Shown: piece by piece, positions 1-11,047 of the stretch
How the letters are laid out: each line of letters begins with the position of its first letter
Numbering within the stretch: the stretch's first letter is position 1
Assembly (NCBI GenBank): GCA_009761415.1
Contig: QUOL01000002.1
Location: 992,001-1,056,000 of the forward strand
DNA: 64,000 bases
Source of the DNA: Sarcomyxa edulis
Lineage: Eukaryota > Basidiomycota > Agaricomycetes > Agaricales > Mycenaceae
Direction: 5' to 3'
Translations under genes and position numbers: made by a program
Notes under the pieces: model-generated
What the model was told of the DNA's origin: nothing
What the model saw: the letters and a program-made list of their open reading frames with translations, nothing else
The model's database searches: none

Positions 1-1073
1 TCGGGAAAATATATATGGATACAATGCATTTACCGACGGTCGATGGCTTCCACGTAATCGCGCATGGCCGATGCTCGCTCAGTTCATACCCCGAGTGGAG
101 AATGCTGAAAAGCGAGAGCGCAGTAAACCTAGCTAACTTCATCTTTGAAGACATTCTCTGCAGGTGGGGAAGCATAATGGAAATCGTAACCGATAACGGA
201 AAGCCATGGGTCAAGGCGGCCGATCAGCTACAAAAGCAATATGGGATTCATCACATTCGCATTTCAGGATATAACTCTCAAGCACAGGGTGTTATTGAGA
301 GAAAGCACTATGATGTTCGGGAATCACTCATCAAATCCTGCGACGGCAACCAATCAATATGGCCAAAGGCGGCTCATGCGATATTCTGGGCGGAGCGTAT
401 TACGATCCAGAAATCGACGGGGTACTCGCCTTATTATATCGCGCACGGGGTTCAGGCGATCCACCCCTTCGACCTGGAACAGTCCACATTCATGCATCCC
501 TTCATAGACGACGATATGAATTTTGGAGAACTTATTTCAAGAAGGGCGATGAAGCTTCAAAAGAGGGACAAAGAGCTCTCCAAGGTTCAGCGAGACAAAT
601 ACCGATCGCGTCTCCAGTCGGCAGAGCAGTTTTTAAAGAAATACGAGGGACAAATTCACGATTTCAAGTTCGCGCCAGGAAGACTCGTACTTGTTCGTAA
701 TACTCGGATAGAGAAGGAACTGAACAACAAAATGAAGCCCCGATACATCGGTCCAATGGTCGTGGTTCGCCAAACCAAATCGGGAAGCTACATCCTATCG
801 GAAGTGACAGGAGCGATCGCTGAACACCGATTTGCCGCATACCGATTGATCCCATACATGAGGAGGAACGAGATAACCCTACCAGTTACTACGCTAGTTG
901 GGAAGTCGACGAAGCAGCTGGATGATATGGCCGATGAGGACACGCCTGACGAGTTTACTCTCGTGGAGCCCGGAGACGATGCACTTCCGGGAACGTATAG
1001 GACACGATTGTGGCAGTTTCCAAAAAGGCCGGAACAAGAATCTAATACGCTAAGGCCTCCGGAACGATCGTAA
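1..1073 (+). mobile_element. Ty3/gypsy-type LTR retrotransposon, integrase 3' part (5' truncated by window edge)
   Basis: This is the end of a retrotransposon polyprotein: the integrase core and its C-terminal tail. The frame is open from the window edge and stops at 1071-1073. The three acidic positions of the DDE catalytic triad can be seen: Asp in the opening MDTMHLP, Asp in TDNGKPW, and Glu in GVIERKH 35 residues further on. The stretch around TGYSPYYIAHG and the tail with RPRYIGPM-like and SYILSEVTG segments are typical of gypsy integrases that end without a clear chromodomain. Reverse transcriptase and gag would lie upstream, outside the window. The coding sequence is intact as far as seen, so the element may be young. 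The 3' LTR could not be delimited. Confidence 0.85.
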
Positions 1074-2392
1074 AGATATCGCGCGGATATCTGGAAACCT
1101 CGGGAAATACTCCAACAAGGGACCGCGAACGAACAACTCTGGATAAGGCTCCCTTCTCCACATGATACTTTGAATCACCTTTCTATTTTTCCATACAAAA
1201 ATGTACATTATTACAAGAATATCAGCACCCTTCTCTCAAGAATAACCCTTATTTCCGACCCTGTTTCGACAAGAAAAGGGATACTACCCCGAGGAAGCAA
1301 TCGATTCTACGTAGACTTGACTGGCCAGGTGCCAGAACAAGCGGAATCCAGGTCAACGCCTTGTTCTAACGATCGGCTGAAGAAACAAAGCAAGAGGATG
1401 ACCGGTAGACCGATCGTCTTGGCCAATTCCATCCCAAGTCGTACTTTCTCCGATAAAGCGTCACAACGAAGGCCGATCCTGAGAAATAACCGACTATAGC
1501 TCAAAAGGACGCGAAAGGACGAATTCTTGGAACAAAAGCCGATCGACGATACAAATACAGTCCGAGCAGGTAGTTATGTTCAACAATCGGTAGCCGATTA
1601 AAGGAAAGATAGAAAAAGGCCGATCGTGGCCGACTGCGAGAAATTGCCGATTACTGCTGCTCTAAGAGGACTTAGACAAATTGCTGCACCGAAAGCCGAT
1701 CGACGACACGAACGCAATCCAAGAGAGTCGCCGTGTTCAAACGATCGGCCGAAGAAACAAAGCAAGAGGACGATCGGTAGACTGATCGTTTTGACCGATT
1801 GTATCCCAAGTCGTACTCTCACCGGACCTAGACGAGTTCCTGGCACAAAAGCCGATTGTCTATACAAAGGGAATCAGAGAGGATCGCAGTATTCAACGAT
1901 CGGTGACCGGGTGATGGAACGTAAAAAAAAAAAAAAACGATTGTGGGCGACTACAACAAAATGCCGATCGCTGCTGTTCATGAGGACTTTGACGAAATTT
2001 CTGGACAAAAGCCGATCGAAGTTGTTCGAAATCGTGCACTTTCCGGTATTAAGGCCGACCGATCGACTTGGGGATTTTTGACAGGAAACCATTGTGTTGG
2101 ACATATAACCAATTGTTTATGGCCGATCTTGCGGCGACTTAAGAACGGGACCCATTGACTCGTGAAGAATCGGTTTTCTGTATTTACAGATAACCGTACA
2201 GATATACGAGTCGGCACCACCTAACGTGGTACCGACGACAAGCTACGATCCGTAAAAAATGTGATATGGGCCGAAACCCGAGGAAAAATGTCCGCAGACG
2301 CGAGAGCCCGACCGAACAAAGGACGCGCGAGGAGGGGGAATTATATGAAAGAAAAGGAAGAAGGGAAATTTTAAAAGAAGTGATTATACAAA
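1074..2392. repeat. Non-coding 3' region of the retroelement with imperfect internal repeats
   Basis: No convincing gene lies here. The sequence holds imperfect repeats. The stretch beginning GAAGAAACAAAGCAAGAGGA at 1379 returns at 1751 (spacing 372 bp). The stretch around 1625 (CGATCGTGGCCGAC) returns in diverged form near 1938 (spacing about 317 bp). The words GCCGATCG and CCGATCG recur throughout. A purine-rich run at about 2328-2382 could be a polypurine tract preceding a 3' LTR, but it also overlaps the 3' flank of the minus-strand gene that ends at 2393. No matching terminal repeat was found inside the window. Confidence 0.5.
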
Positions 2393-4980
2393 CTACTTAG
2401 CTTGCCTTGAATCCTTCTTCTCCTTCTTCTTAACGATCACCACCCCATCTAACCTGCTCGACCCTTCTCCGACGTCGTCCTGCCCAGGAAGAGGCGCGGG
2501 AGGCCCACCGAACGAGTACGAAAGCCCTTCGTTGAAAGCCGATTCTACGGCGCCGAAGTGCAAGTTCATCGCGTCCTCGGTTATCTTGGCGATCTGGCCA
2601 GCGACGAATGACGAGAAATCCCGCTCGAACCTCTTGCTAGAAGCAGACCACAGGGCTCGGAGGTGTTTTTTGGCCGCATCGTTAGCGGCGGCCTCCTCGG
2701 CGTCGTTGGCAGCAACCTGAGAAGCGGTGTCGAAGTCTGGAGAGAGCGGGGGAGGGATGTTTAGACGTCGGTCAGGAATTTTAATACTAACTCCCGTACG
2801 CAGACGCGTACGGGAATACGGACCTTCGTCGTCATCCTCCATTTCCTGGTCCTCGTCGGCTTTCTGCTGTTGGTGCGAAGGGACTATGTTCCGACTGAAC
2901 GATTCACCAGGAGGAGGAATGCCGGGCTCGGTGACCAACTTCAAGAGGCCGTCTGCGATGTACTTTGCCTTGTCCGCGCTGGTGAACTCGTTAAACTTGA
3001 TCGAGCACTTGTGCTTGTCGCGGATGCACTTTCGGCAACGTCGGCCGGGGAGACCGACGCATGGCTGTACATCGAGCGCGATCCGGCAAGGGCGACACAT
3101 CAGATGCTATAAACAAATGAACAAAGTCAATAAAAGGAAACCGCTGGAGGGCGGTAATATTACAAGGAGAAGGAAACTACTCACCTCGAGTCGGAAAACT
3201 TCGCCTACAGCCAAAGCGCGTTGACGTCGAACACGCGTAGTCGCCGGCACGGTCTTAGGAGGGGGTTTCTGTGCCTCCTTGGGGTCGGCTGGACCTTTTC
3301 CCTTTCGAGCTCTCTTCTTTGCCGGAGCGTCGGAGTCTCTGGTGGAAGAAGTCGCGATGACTTTCGGATCGACCTTGGTCTTGGGTTCGAAGGGAACGAT
3401 ACCGGTGAATTCGATCTCGGAGTCGGTTTCGTCGGTCTTAGCGCGTTTCTTTCCTTTTCGCTTTGACGATGTCGACGTAGACGCTGCTGGCGCGGGGGAA
3501 TCGCGCGGCGTTGGAGTGTCGGACAAAGGAATTGGAGTCGGTGCCTTCCGCTTTCCTTTCGACGAAGCGGACTTTTGAGGAACGGCCTTCTTCGGTTTTG
3601 GCGGCGGTGGAGGAGCTATGCGAGGAGACGTTGGTGTGCGATCACGATCATCGTTCTCGGCCATGGGAGAAGGAGGGCGCGAGCGAGGAGGATCGATAAC
3701 GTCTTGACGATCGGGACCGTCAGGCGCATAGGAATCGGACAAAGTTGGGGGAGGAAGGGATAGGTTAGGGACGATGAGTTCGAGGGCGGGTGAAGGAGGG
3801 CGAGCGATCGGGGGGGGAGGTCGACTTCCATCCGCGCCTCTGCTGGAGGCGACTCCGGAGGAGGATCTTCATAATCAGGAATGAATCAGTAAGAATGATG
3901 GGTAACAAGGGGAGGGTCACTCACCAATCATCATATTTTCCACTTCTCCCTGCGATGAATCCCCCGTTCCCGAATTCGCCCCTTTCTCTGGTACGACGTC
4001 CGCCCTTCGGGCTTCCGCCTGTTCCTTTTCGAGCTCGTCGAGTCGTCGGTTTCCTAGAAGACAAGTAAAGGTTTTGAATGAAGTTTAGAAAGAGGAGGAC
4101 GTTTGCTTGGGTAGGACTTACTGATGGCAGCGGCGTCTGTCTCCTCGCGACCCAAGTTCTCCGACTCATTCAGAACGTTGCCTGCCGAGCTCTCTGGACG
4201 AGCGACTGTTCCATCCTCGACGATCTTCATCCCCAAAATGTCGCTCTCGATCGTACGATCGAAGTCCCCTCTCGATCCCTCGCCCTCGAAGCCTTCTGCG
4301 CCCGGCTCGACGTCGAGCCGTCCGCTCGTCGGTGAAGGAGGAACGGGGCTTGGCGACCCAAAGCTGCTGACCTGAGGCGGAGGAGTGTCTGGACAGTGAT
4401 ACCAGAGGCAATCGAAAGCCCATTTTGGAGTCCACTTCGACGACCTTATGAATTCGAGGGCTTCAGGCGTTATCTGGGGGAGGTCGTCGACCCAGTCGGG
4501 AAAATCGTCGTCGTCTCCGTACACCGCCTCGGCCCAGTCCTTAATCTCGTTGATGAGAGTGGGAACTGGTTTACGGGCAACGGGCGAGTGAGCGTTGATG
4601 TTAAAAGAGCTCCCGGCGAGTCTGGGATAGAAATCGTGTCGCTGAGGAAGGACGGAACGAGAACGACGTGACGTAGATTGGGTCAGCAGGATGGGGGGAA
4701 CGCCTTCCCCAGGGCCACTGAGACGAGACGTTGATGTATGAGAAGCGATCGGCGACGTCAAAGACGCGTTTGCCGCGAAATGAGTACGAGGGGTGGATGT
4801 CGAAGGTTGGCTGCGAGCAAACGGCTCGGACTTTATGGCGAGGAAGGGGTTGCGAGGAGCGGCTGCCTGCATCCTGGCAGGACTAATCCGCCGAGGAACG
4901 CCGCGGATGGCAGAGGACGACGCGGTTGGCTGTGATCCGCGACGACTCTCGTCATCGGGATTCGTCTTTGTACGTGCCAT
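2393..4980 (-). pseudogene. Zn-cluster (six-cysteine) protein beside the retroelement, one frameshift
   Basis: Four exons fit well: 4122-4980, 3925-4053, 3185-3866 and 2393-3106, with introns of 68, 58 and 78 nt, all GT-AG and phase compatible. The product is Ser/Pro-rich and charged. Its last exon opens with six cysteines spaced C-x2-C-x8-C-x7-C-x2-C-x6-C, close to a fungal Zn2Cys6 cluster. It then has an acidic stretch and a helical tail. Exon 3 is interrupted: a run of eight C (minus strand, about 3810-3817) leaves the upstream frame out of step with the rest, and one further C would restore one open frame. This may be a real loss or a base-calling error. In my recollection similar proteins are multi-copy and linked to retroelements in agaricomycetes; the function is unknown. 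DNA binding is inferred from the cysteine pattern only. Confidence 0.6.
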
Positions 4981-5750
4981 GGAAGTCGAGTAGGGAAGGA
5001 TGATGGAGGAGAAGAGGAAAGGAAGGACCGAGCGAGCGCTTAAAAATACGCGTCGAGAAATTGCTCGAAGTCTTTTGAAACTCAGCTCGGATATGGCCGA
5101 AATGCGATCGCGACTCGCGACTCCGCCAAACAAGCTGAAGCTTCAGCCAAACAACCGCTTTAGCCAGCAGCAGGTCGATAATCCTTAAGTTCGATGCTCC
5201 CATGGACCGCGCCGGAGAGTCTATTATATAAAAACGGTAAAAATCGGCGATAATACGGGAATAATATGGATTACATAAATTCGACATAGAAAGGACAAGA
5301 AACGAACGAAAACGGGGGAGCCGATCCAGTTTTTCGAAAAACCCACTAGCGATCGGCCTAATCACACGAACACTGTTCACAACCGAATATCGATCGGACG
5401 TGAACCAAGGAAGTCAAACAGAAGGAAGTCAAAGCGCTGCGACGCTAGCGAAACACGATTAGGAGAGCGCAAGGGTCGACAAACCAGCGCCTATGAAGGA
5501 TGACGATCCTTATAAAATTTATGCCGACTGGATTTCTGAATGAAATCAATTATGAACGACACTAGGCGACCCCGATTCGGCTGGCCAGCGGAATGGGACA
5601 ACGCAATGTGCCAAATTATGCATTATAGACGAAAACAACGCCGCTCGAGGCAAAATACACATTTGTGGCACAAGCTACTAACTATGCAGAACTTTTATTA
5701 GATTATGTGCCGAAGACGGGCAAATTATGAACTGACTTTTTTTGTTAACT
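4981..5750. other. Intergenic stretch, no gene seen
   Basis: The short reading frames here are compositionally poor and lack splice-compatible partners. The segment may carry the promoter of the Zn-cluster gene (start 4980) and the 3' end of the first array gene (stop at 5751-5753). A few CGATCG words occur. Confidence 0.4.
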
Positions 5751-6703
5751 TTAGAATCGGCTGGCCTGGCGACTAGGAGCGGATCGGCAATGAGGGTTTT
5801 CCCTAGGACCACGGCGCGGCAACCTTTCCCGACTGCCTGACGGACCGGCGAGACCTGGCCCTCTGGCATCAGGTATCAATGGCCGACCGAACGTATTGTT
5901 GGTGCCGCTCGAATTGCGAACAGGTGCGGGAACCGCCCCGTGTAACAGTACCTCTTCGTGTCCATCCTTTGTGGGGAACTGGCGCACGTATGGGAGAAAG
6001 GGCATTCCGGGATCAATCGTTCCAGGATCGACTTGACCGATCGCCTTCGACTTAAGCAAGTCATTGATCTGTCTTTCCTTCATTCCCTCATCGGCACCAT
6101 ACCGTGCGAAAGTATCCGAAAAACTATAACCCTGGAAGTCGATGGCGGACGATGCGTATCCGGGCTTGAAATAGGCAGAGATCAGTAAGGCCGATTGGTC
6201 ATAGACAGCTTTGGGCATACCTGGGCTATAAGATCGCACTTCAACCCGTTTAACAGAAAGCCGACATTTCTGACATTGACCCCTACATAATCACCTTCGA
6301 AGCCGAACTCCCGAATAAAGTATTCGAGCATGGCTACCGAGAGGGTCGCCTCGGCAGGAACGTCGACTGTCCGCCAGTCCCCCGCCTGGATCGCTTGAGC
6401 GATTCGTAACTTCATAGCTTGATGCTGAGCATTGTCGCTCCTCAGTATCAACAAGGGAAGCGCCTGGATACTGGATCGGCTTACAACATAATTAATCACT
6501 TTGGCGATAACGGTTCTTATCCAAAGGCGTTCTTCAATGGCAATCGCGCTGGTTGCGCGGTCGACAGTCGATAAATGAACAATGCCTAGAAGGTGCCGAA
6601 TCGAGGCGGACCAAAGGGTGGCCATGTCTTGTGGAGGAGCGCCCCTGGTGTCACTTGGGTCCTCTGCGAATTTGTTCGCCGATAAGCGAAGTAAAAATGA
6701 CAT
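5751..6703 (-). CDS. Array paralogue F (unknown family, 278 aa)
   Basis: This is the last of six tandem minus-strand paralogues. The exons are 6485-6703, 6221-6424 and 5751-6164; the introns of 60 and 56 nt are GT-AG and phase 0. The N-terminal exon (73 aa) carries block 1, here SIRHLLGIVHL, in place of the F-LRPM-type segment of its relatives. The second exon carries block 2 (DVPAEAT) and then FGFEGD. Block 3 (IDFQGYS) opens the third exon, followed by a basic, proline-rich tail that the other copies lack. I recognise no known domain, signal peptide or membrane segment. The function is unknown. The start is the ATG at 6703, which gives an N-terminus of the same size as the other copies. Confidence 0.55.
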
Positions 6704-6749
6704 CGCGGTACAGGGATTTTTTGAATCAAGACCGGGTTACACTCTCTAT

Positions 6750-7490
6750 TTATTCGAATTCAGCGTCGCTCACGCCTGGGTCGTCCTCGGACGATACTCC
6801 GTTCGGGGCCGGCCACATCTCGTAAGAATCCGATTGATCGCCCCAGCCGTTCCCCTCGTCACCATTCATTTCGTATCCTCCATCGGTTCCCCAGGCACCG
6901 AACCGATCGGCCGCTACATCGTAGTCTGGCGATGCCTCGCGAGCGAAGCCGTATTGAGGCCAGTCGAAAGGGTCTGTGGCTTGGCTGTAGTTGAGAGCAG
7001 CCAATCGGCTAAGCTCAACAAGGATCTCTACCGATCTCTCCCTCCATGTATCGCTGCCCTCAAAAACGAATTCGGAGCGATCGGCTGCCCTCCATATAAG
7101 GCGTAGATCGCTTAGCATCTGACCGGACTCGGATGGTACCCGGTTCTTGTTTAAATCGGCATCTGAGACACGGTTGCGCGCGTTCCAGAATACAATCTAA
7201 AAAAAAACTTGTCTAGGTCAGAAAAGGGCCGATCGAGGGCCGATCGACATACGCACCAACAGTTTCATGACCGATCGAATGGAGCTGGCAAAGGACGTGC
7301 GATCGACCTCAGAGAGGGACGGGAACTCGCCACTTGGGTCGAGTACGGGAAAGATTTTGGATGCGACAAGGCCGATAATGGGACGAAGGTACCGACGAAG
7401 AAAGCGATCGGCACTCTCATCGTTACTGATCCAATGGAAGCTGGCGTCCTTGACGAGAACGTCGAGTATGGCTATACTAAGGGGGTCCAT
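6750..7490 (-). CDS. Array paralogue E (unknown family, 226 aa)
   Basis: Two exons, 7257-7490 and 6750-7196, are separated by a 60-nt phase-0 intron (GTGCGT donor, T-rich acceptor). The start is ATG at 7490; a longer frame reaching 7556 is less likely because it breaks the N-terminal alignment with the other copies. Block 1 reads FLRRYLRPIIGLV. Block 2 is VPSES, 19 residues into exon 2. Block 3 is DPFDWPQYGF. The C-terminus is acidic with many Asp, Glu, Gly and Trp residues, and differs from the other copies. It ends 47 bp from the start of copy F. The function is unknown. Confidence 0.6.
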
Positions 7491-7778
7491 GTATGGTCTG
7501 CGATATTGACAGCAGTCGGTCGCGATGATATTGCTCTTATACTCGACGCCGAACACCTCGAATGGACAAGATCGGCCGATGCTGTGAAAAAAAAAGATTC
7601 GAGCCGATCGGCTGTGAAATCGTTTTTATTTTCAAGTATATCGTAGAGCGAGGCTATCGACTCTGCTCGCCCCTCGCCGACATTGTACCGCATGATATGC
7701 CGATCGCTGCTCCAGCTAGGACATCGCCCTCGTTTCGTCACCTAATGCGTTATCTCCACGCTCTTTTGGCTTTCTCTT

Positions 7779-8313
7779 CTACTGGTATCCGGGATAATCG
7801 ACTTGTCCGTTTCCCCTGGCAACGACGTGCCGCGTGTAAAATGCAAAGCTCGCTGTCATATTCCGAAAAGTTGTAATAACGATCGAAGATAGGCCGAGGG
7901 AATCTGCCTGGGCAATTAACAAGAGATGTGCGCGTGACCCCATGTTATGCGCTTCGGTTGGGATGCGCACGGTGTTGCGGAGTCCGCTAGCAACTGTGCG
8001 CGATCGGTAATCTAGGATGAGGGCCTGTTGTGCATGAGCGATCTTCTCGAACGATGGATCGACACTGACCTACCAAGTGCGCGAGGAATCTGATGAACTG
8101 TGTACGAGCGACAGATAGTGCGGCTTGCGCGACCATAGCATCTGCATGAAGGTTGATGCTGGCGGTGTTGTATTCGCGCTCTATCAGGTAAAGCATCGGG
8201 CGGAGCCGATAATGAAGGAATCCGTGAAATCCCTCAATCGGTACGAACGTCGGGATGAAGGAGGACGATGGCAAGGTTAACAGGGCAAATTCTGTCGCAT
8301 TATTGGACGCCAT
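7779..8313 (-). CDS. Array paralogue D (unknown family, 161 aa)
   Basis: The exons are 8074-8313 (80 aa) and 7779-8024 (81 aa plus stop), with a 49-nt phase-0 intron (GTAGGT donor). Block 1 reads FLHYRLRPMLYLIE. Block 2 is RIPTEAH, 20 residues into exon 2. Block 3 is VDYPGYQ at the very end. The ending GNGQVDYP is close to GHGQYPDF of copy B. This is one of the two shortest members and may show the minimal form of the family. No known domain is seen. Confidence 0.6.
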
Positions 8314-8366
8314 TCCTGAACAATGCTGAAGAGTACGTTATTCTGGCGATCCAACTACAGGGCCTT

Positions 8367-9052
8367 TTATAGTTGCAACTTGTCAATCTCGATCGGCACG
8401 CGAAAGCATGGATCGGCCGCACCTTCAGTTTGGAACGCGGCGATCGGTACCCCATGTATTGCATTATCTAGTGGCCAGCCTCCCTTGTCGTACCCCTTGA
8501 AATCTGCAAGCGTCTGCTCGGATATCTTTCTAACCTCGACCTCGTCCAACATGTCTCTGACTATTTGATAGGCGATAGGTGTCCTAATGGGAATGCAAGG
8601 TTCACCGTTGAGGCCGATCGCTTGAATAAGGCCGAGGATTGCCCTCAACATATACTGAGCCTCGACGGGAAGGGTCGGTATAGGCTGGCCGTCGCTGCGT
8701 TTGTGACGTCTGATCTCTTGGACTGCCGCCTGAAGCCAGAAAGGTCAAAAGTCGCGCTCGGCTTCCTTGTCCTGATTGCTCGACGCACCAGGATTTCAGT
8801 TATTTGCTTAACCATCCACCGGGCATTGTGGACGCCTTGGTTCTCCTTCATCTTGTAGAGATCGCTTCTCGTCTCGGGCAAGGGCAGGGGCACGACGGCA
8901 GCGATATAGGCTAACAAAGGGCGGACGTGCTCCGCAAGGAAGTTTCTAAGCTCGTTTTCTGATCCAAGGTTTTGCCGATCGGGTAGGGCAACTTGGACAA
9001 ATTGCTGTATCTTCTGGTTACCTTCAAAGTTCCACTGCTTTGACGACGCCAT
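8367..9052 (-). pseudogene. Array paralogue C (unknown family, frameshifted)
   Basis: Exon 1 (8789-9052, 88 aa) carries FLAEHVRPLLAYI and ends at the family's conserved phase-0 intron position. A 59-nt intron (8730-8788, GTGCGT donor, pyrimidine-rich acceptor) leads to exon 2. Exon 2 begins AAVQEIRRHKRSDG in the expected frame, but block 2 (LPVEA) and everything after it lie in another frame. A single-base loss near 8689 would explain this. The rest reads on to the stop at 8367, with a block 3-like DFKGYDKGG. A different acceptor could rescue the frame (for instance one 80 nt from the donor), so a functional gene is not excluded. Confidence 0.5.
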
Positions 9053-9402
9053 TACGAAGGATACAGGAGATCGACGTGTCTATAGGAGATATAGGAAAAT
9101 TTTTGAAGCACCGCCGCATGTTTGGACCTGTGGGGCTTTGTGGACGCCACTGCCGCTCGATCGCGTCGCGTGTCCTGGACTGGCTCAGGTAATTATTCCA
9201 CGATTATTCCAACTGAGAGGTATCTACGAGACCCCGTCATCTGCCGTTGGATCGACATCGTTCATCTAATCGTCTGCCTCTCCTGCCTGGGCTCTCTCTC
9301 CTCGACTGTGCGGCCGATCGTCTCTGTTTTTTTTTCGCAACGTTTAGTCAAAGGGTCACAGGAGAAAAGCGATCGCTTGCCGGTTCCGGTATTGGTAGAA
9401 TT

Positions 9403-9952
9403 TCAGCCTTGATCAAAATCAGGATATTGGCCATGGCCGATCAGTGTCCTGCCCAGTTCCTCTGCTTCAGCTTTCAGCTTCCCCAAGAGGGCTACGTAGA
9501 AGTTGTTCGCGTCGTCTTTCCAGTCTTCATAGAAGCCGACTCTGTCTATGACAATCAGGGCTCGTTCGAGCATGATTGTCGCCTCGGCGGGAATTTGCCG
9601 ATCGACGGTTCCTGTATCGGATACTGTGTTTTCTCTGTGATCGATTATCATGGCCTTTACCAGCGGTTAGCTCCCTTGCAGAACGTTTGAAAAGGACTTT
9701 TCGACGCACGATGTTGGATAAGAAGAACGCCATGAGATGGCGTGGGACGCTATACTCCGCGATCGGGTTGAACGACGTGGTCGGCAAGAACATCACCGGG
9801 TGCGGTAGGATTCTCTCTATAATACTGAACATTGGTCGAAGGCGGTGCTCGAAGAATTCAGGAATGGTTTCGCGTGCTGCGACGCTGGCCGATTGGTCGA
9901 TACGAACGTACAAAGAGAAGAACTCCGTTAGGAGAGAGTGATCGGGATTCAT
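9403..9952 (-). CDS. Array paralogue B (unknown family, 164 aa)
   Basis: The exons are 9710-9952 (81 aa) and 9403-9654 (83 aa plus stop), joined over a 55-nt phase-0 intron (GTGCGT donor). Block 1 is FFEHRLRPMFSIIE. Exon 2 opens AMIIDHRENTVSD, closely like ALILDYRSRTVAS of copy D, then block 2 (QIPAEAT) 20 residues in, then RVGFYEDW, and the ending GHGQYPDFDQG. An alternative 49-nt intron (9612-9660) also keeps the frame but destroys the match to copy D, so I prefer the first model. The function is unknown. Confidence 0.6.
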
Positions 9953-10234
9953 TCTAACGGGGATTTTTCACGGCACGGGAAGGCGCTGTATTCTAGATAT
10001 CAAGCCATTCCTGGACGACCTTTATACCAACTACGGATTGGAAATCCGGCTTTTTCCATGGAATAGTTTTTTTTTGTGCCCCCGATCGGCTACCTCTCCC
10101 TTCCAAGAAACCCTCTCCCCGAAGGACCGATTGCAGTACCCCCTTTTTCAGCCGTTCCGTGCGACCACTAGTCGCGGCATTCCGTCTTCGGCACTTGCGA
10201 TTAGTTGGGCAATCCCTTGAGAAACATTAGTCAT

Positions 10235-11047
10235 TTAAACCGCGGACCGGCGGTGAGCGTTCCACTCACGGGCTGTCTCTATGTCTGTCTCCCGATTCAG
10301 AGATGGCCTGTCAACTGCCTCTTCCCCTTCGCGAATCTCTTCGCCCATTTCTGTATCGCTGTCAGTGGCGACGGTTCCCTCTTCTTCCCGTCGGACCGGG
10401 AAAGGTAGAGTGCGACGCGCGACCTGCAGATTGGTGTGTAGAATTTCGCCAGTAAGGCTAATGCGATCGCCGTATAGTCTTGGTTGAAACTCCTCGATGG
10501 CCGCACATAACATGTTCGATGGATCGGCCTCCATGTAGTCCAAGTTTACTCCCGACCGAGATCGACGCGCATACAGCTCTAGGAACTGCAGATCACTGTA
10601 TATCCTACTAGCCTCTTCCACTAGGGTATCGTGTGTGAAACCAATGACATACACAAATCGGCGAGTCAGGACGACGAGCGCTGTTGCTTCTGTGGGGATC
10701 GGCTCCTTGTTATCGCGATACCGATTTTCAATGGTCCAACGCAGGCGGAGGATAAATGACTACAGTGCAGGGTTAGCTTCGGGTCCTGGTGTTCGACCGA
10801 CTGTGCTCACTAGGTGATCGCATATAATCCGAACGTGCTTACGAATAACTTCTACCCCACGCGGCGTAAATTCTTCATGAAGTTCGTTGCCGATCCTGTC
10901 CTGGAACAGTGTACAGAAGACGATGTTGACCATGGACCGGAGATTAACGCGTAGATACCGACGGAAAGTATTTTTCGATATTTCGGGGTCGATACCCTCC
11001 AGGTCGAGTGAGAGGTCAGCAAAAAGCTCTATAGCGACGGAATCCAT
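10235..11047 (-). CDS. Array paralogue A (unknown family, 253 aa)
   Basis: This copy is the most upstream of the array. The exons are 10811-11047 (79 aa) and 10235-10759 (174 aa plus stop), with a 51-nt phase-0 intron (GTGAGC donor). Block 1 is FRRYLRVNLRSMVNIV. Block 2 is PIPTEAT, 20 residues into exon 2, followed by YVIGFTHDT. Block 3 is NLDYMEADPS. It then continues for about 110 residues with an acidic Glu/Asp-rich C-terminus not shared with copies B and D. No known domain is recognised. Confidence 0.6.

Noticed and set aside
7491..7556. Longer N-terminus for array copy E
   Set aside because: The extra residues have no counterpart in the other copies, and the ATG at 7490 gives a first exon of the usual length.
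9612..9660. Alternative 49-nt intron in array copy B
   Set aside because: It keeps the frame but removes the AMIIDHRE stretch that matches copy D and breaks the conserved 20-residue spacing. The intron 9655-9709 fits the family better.
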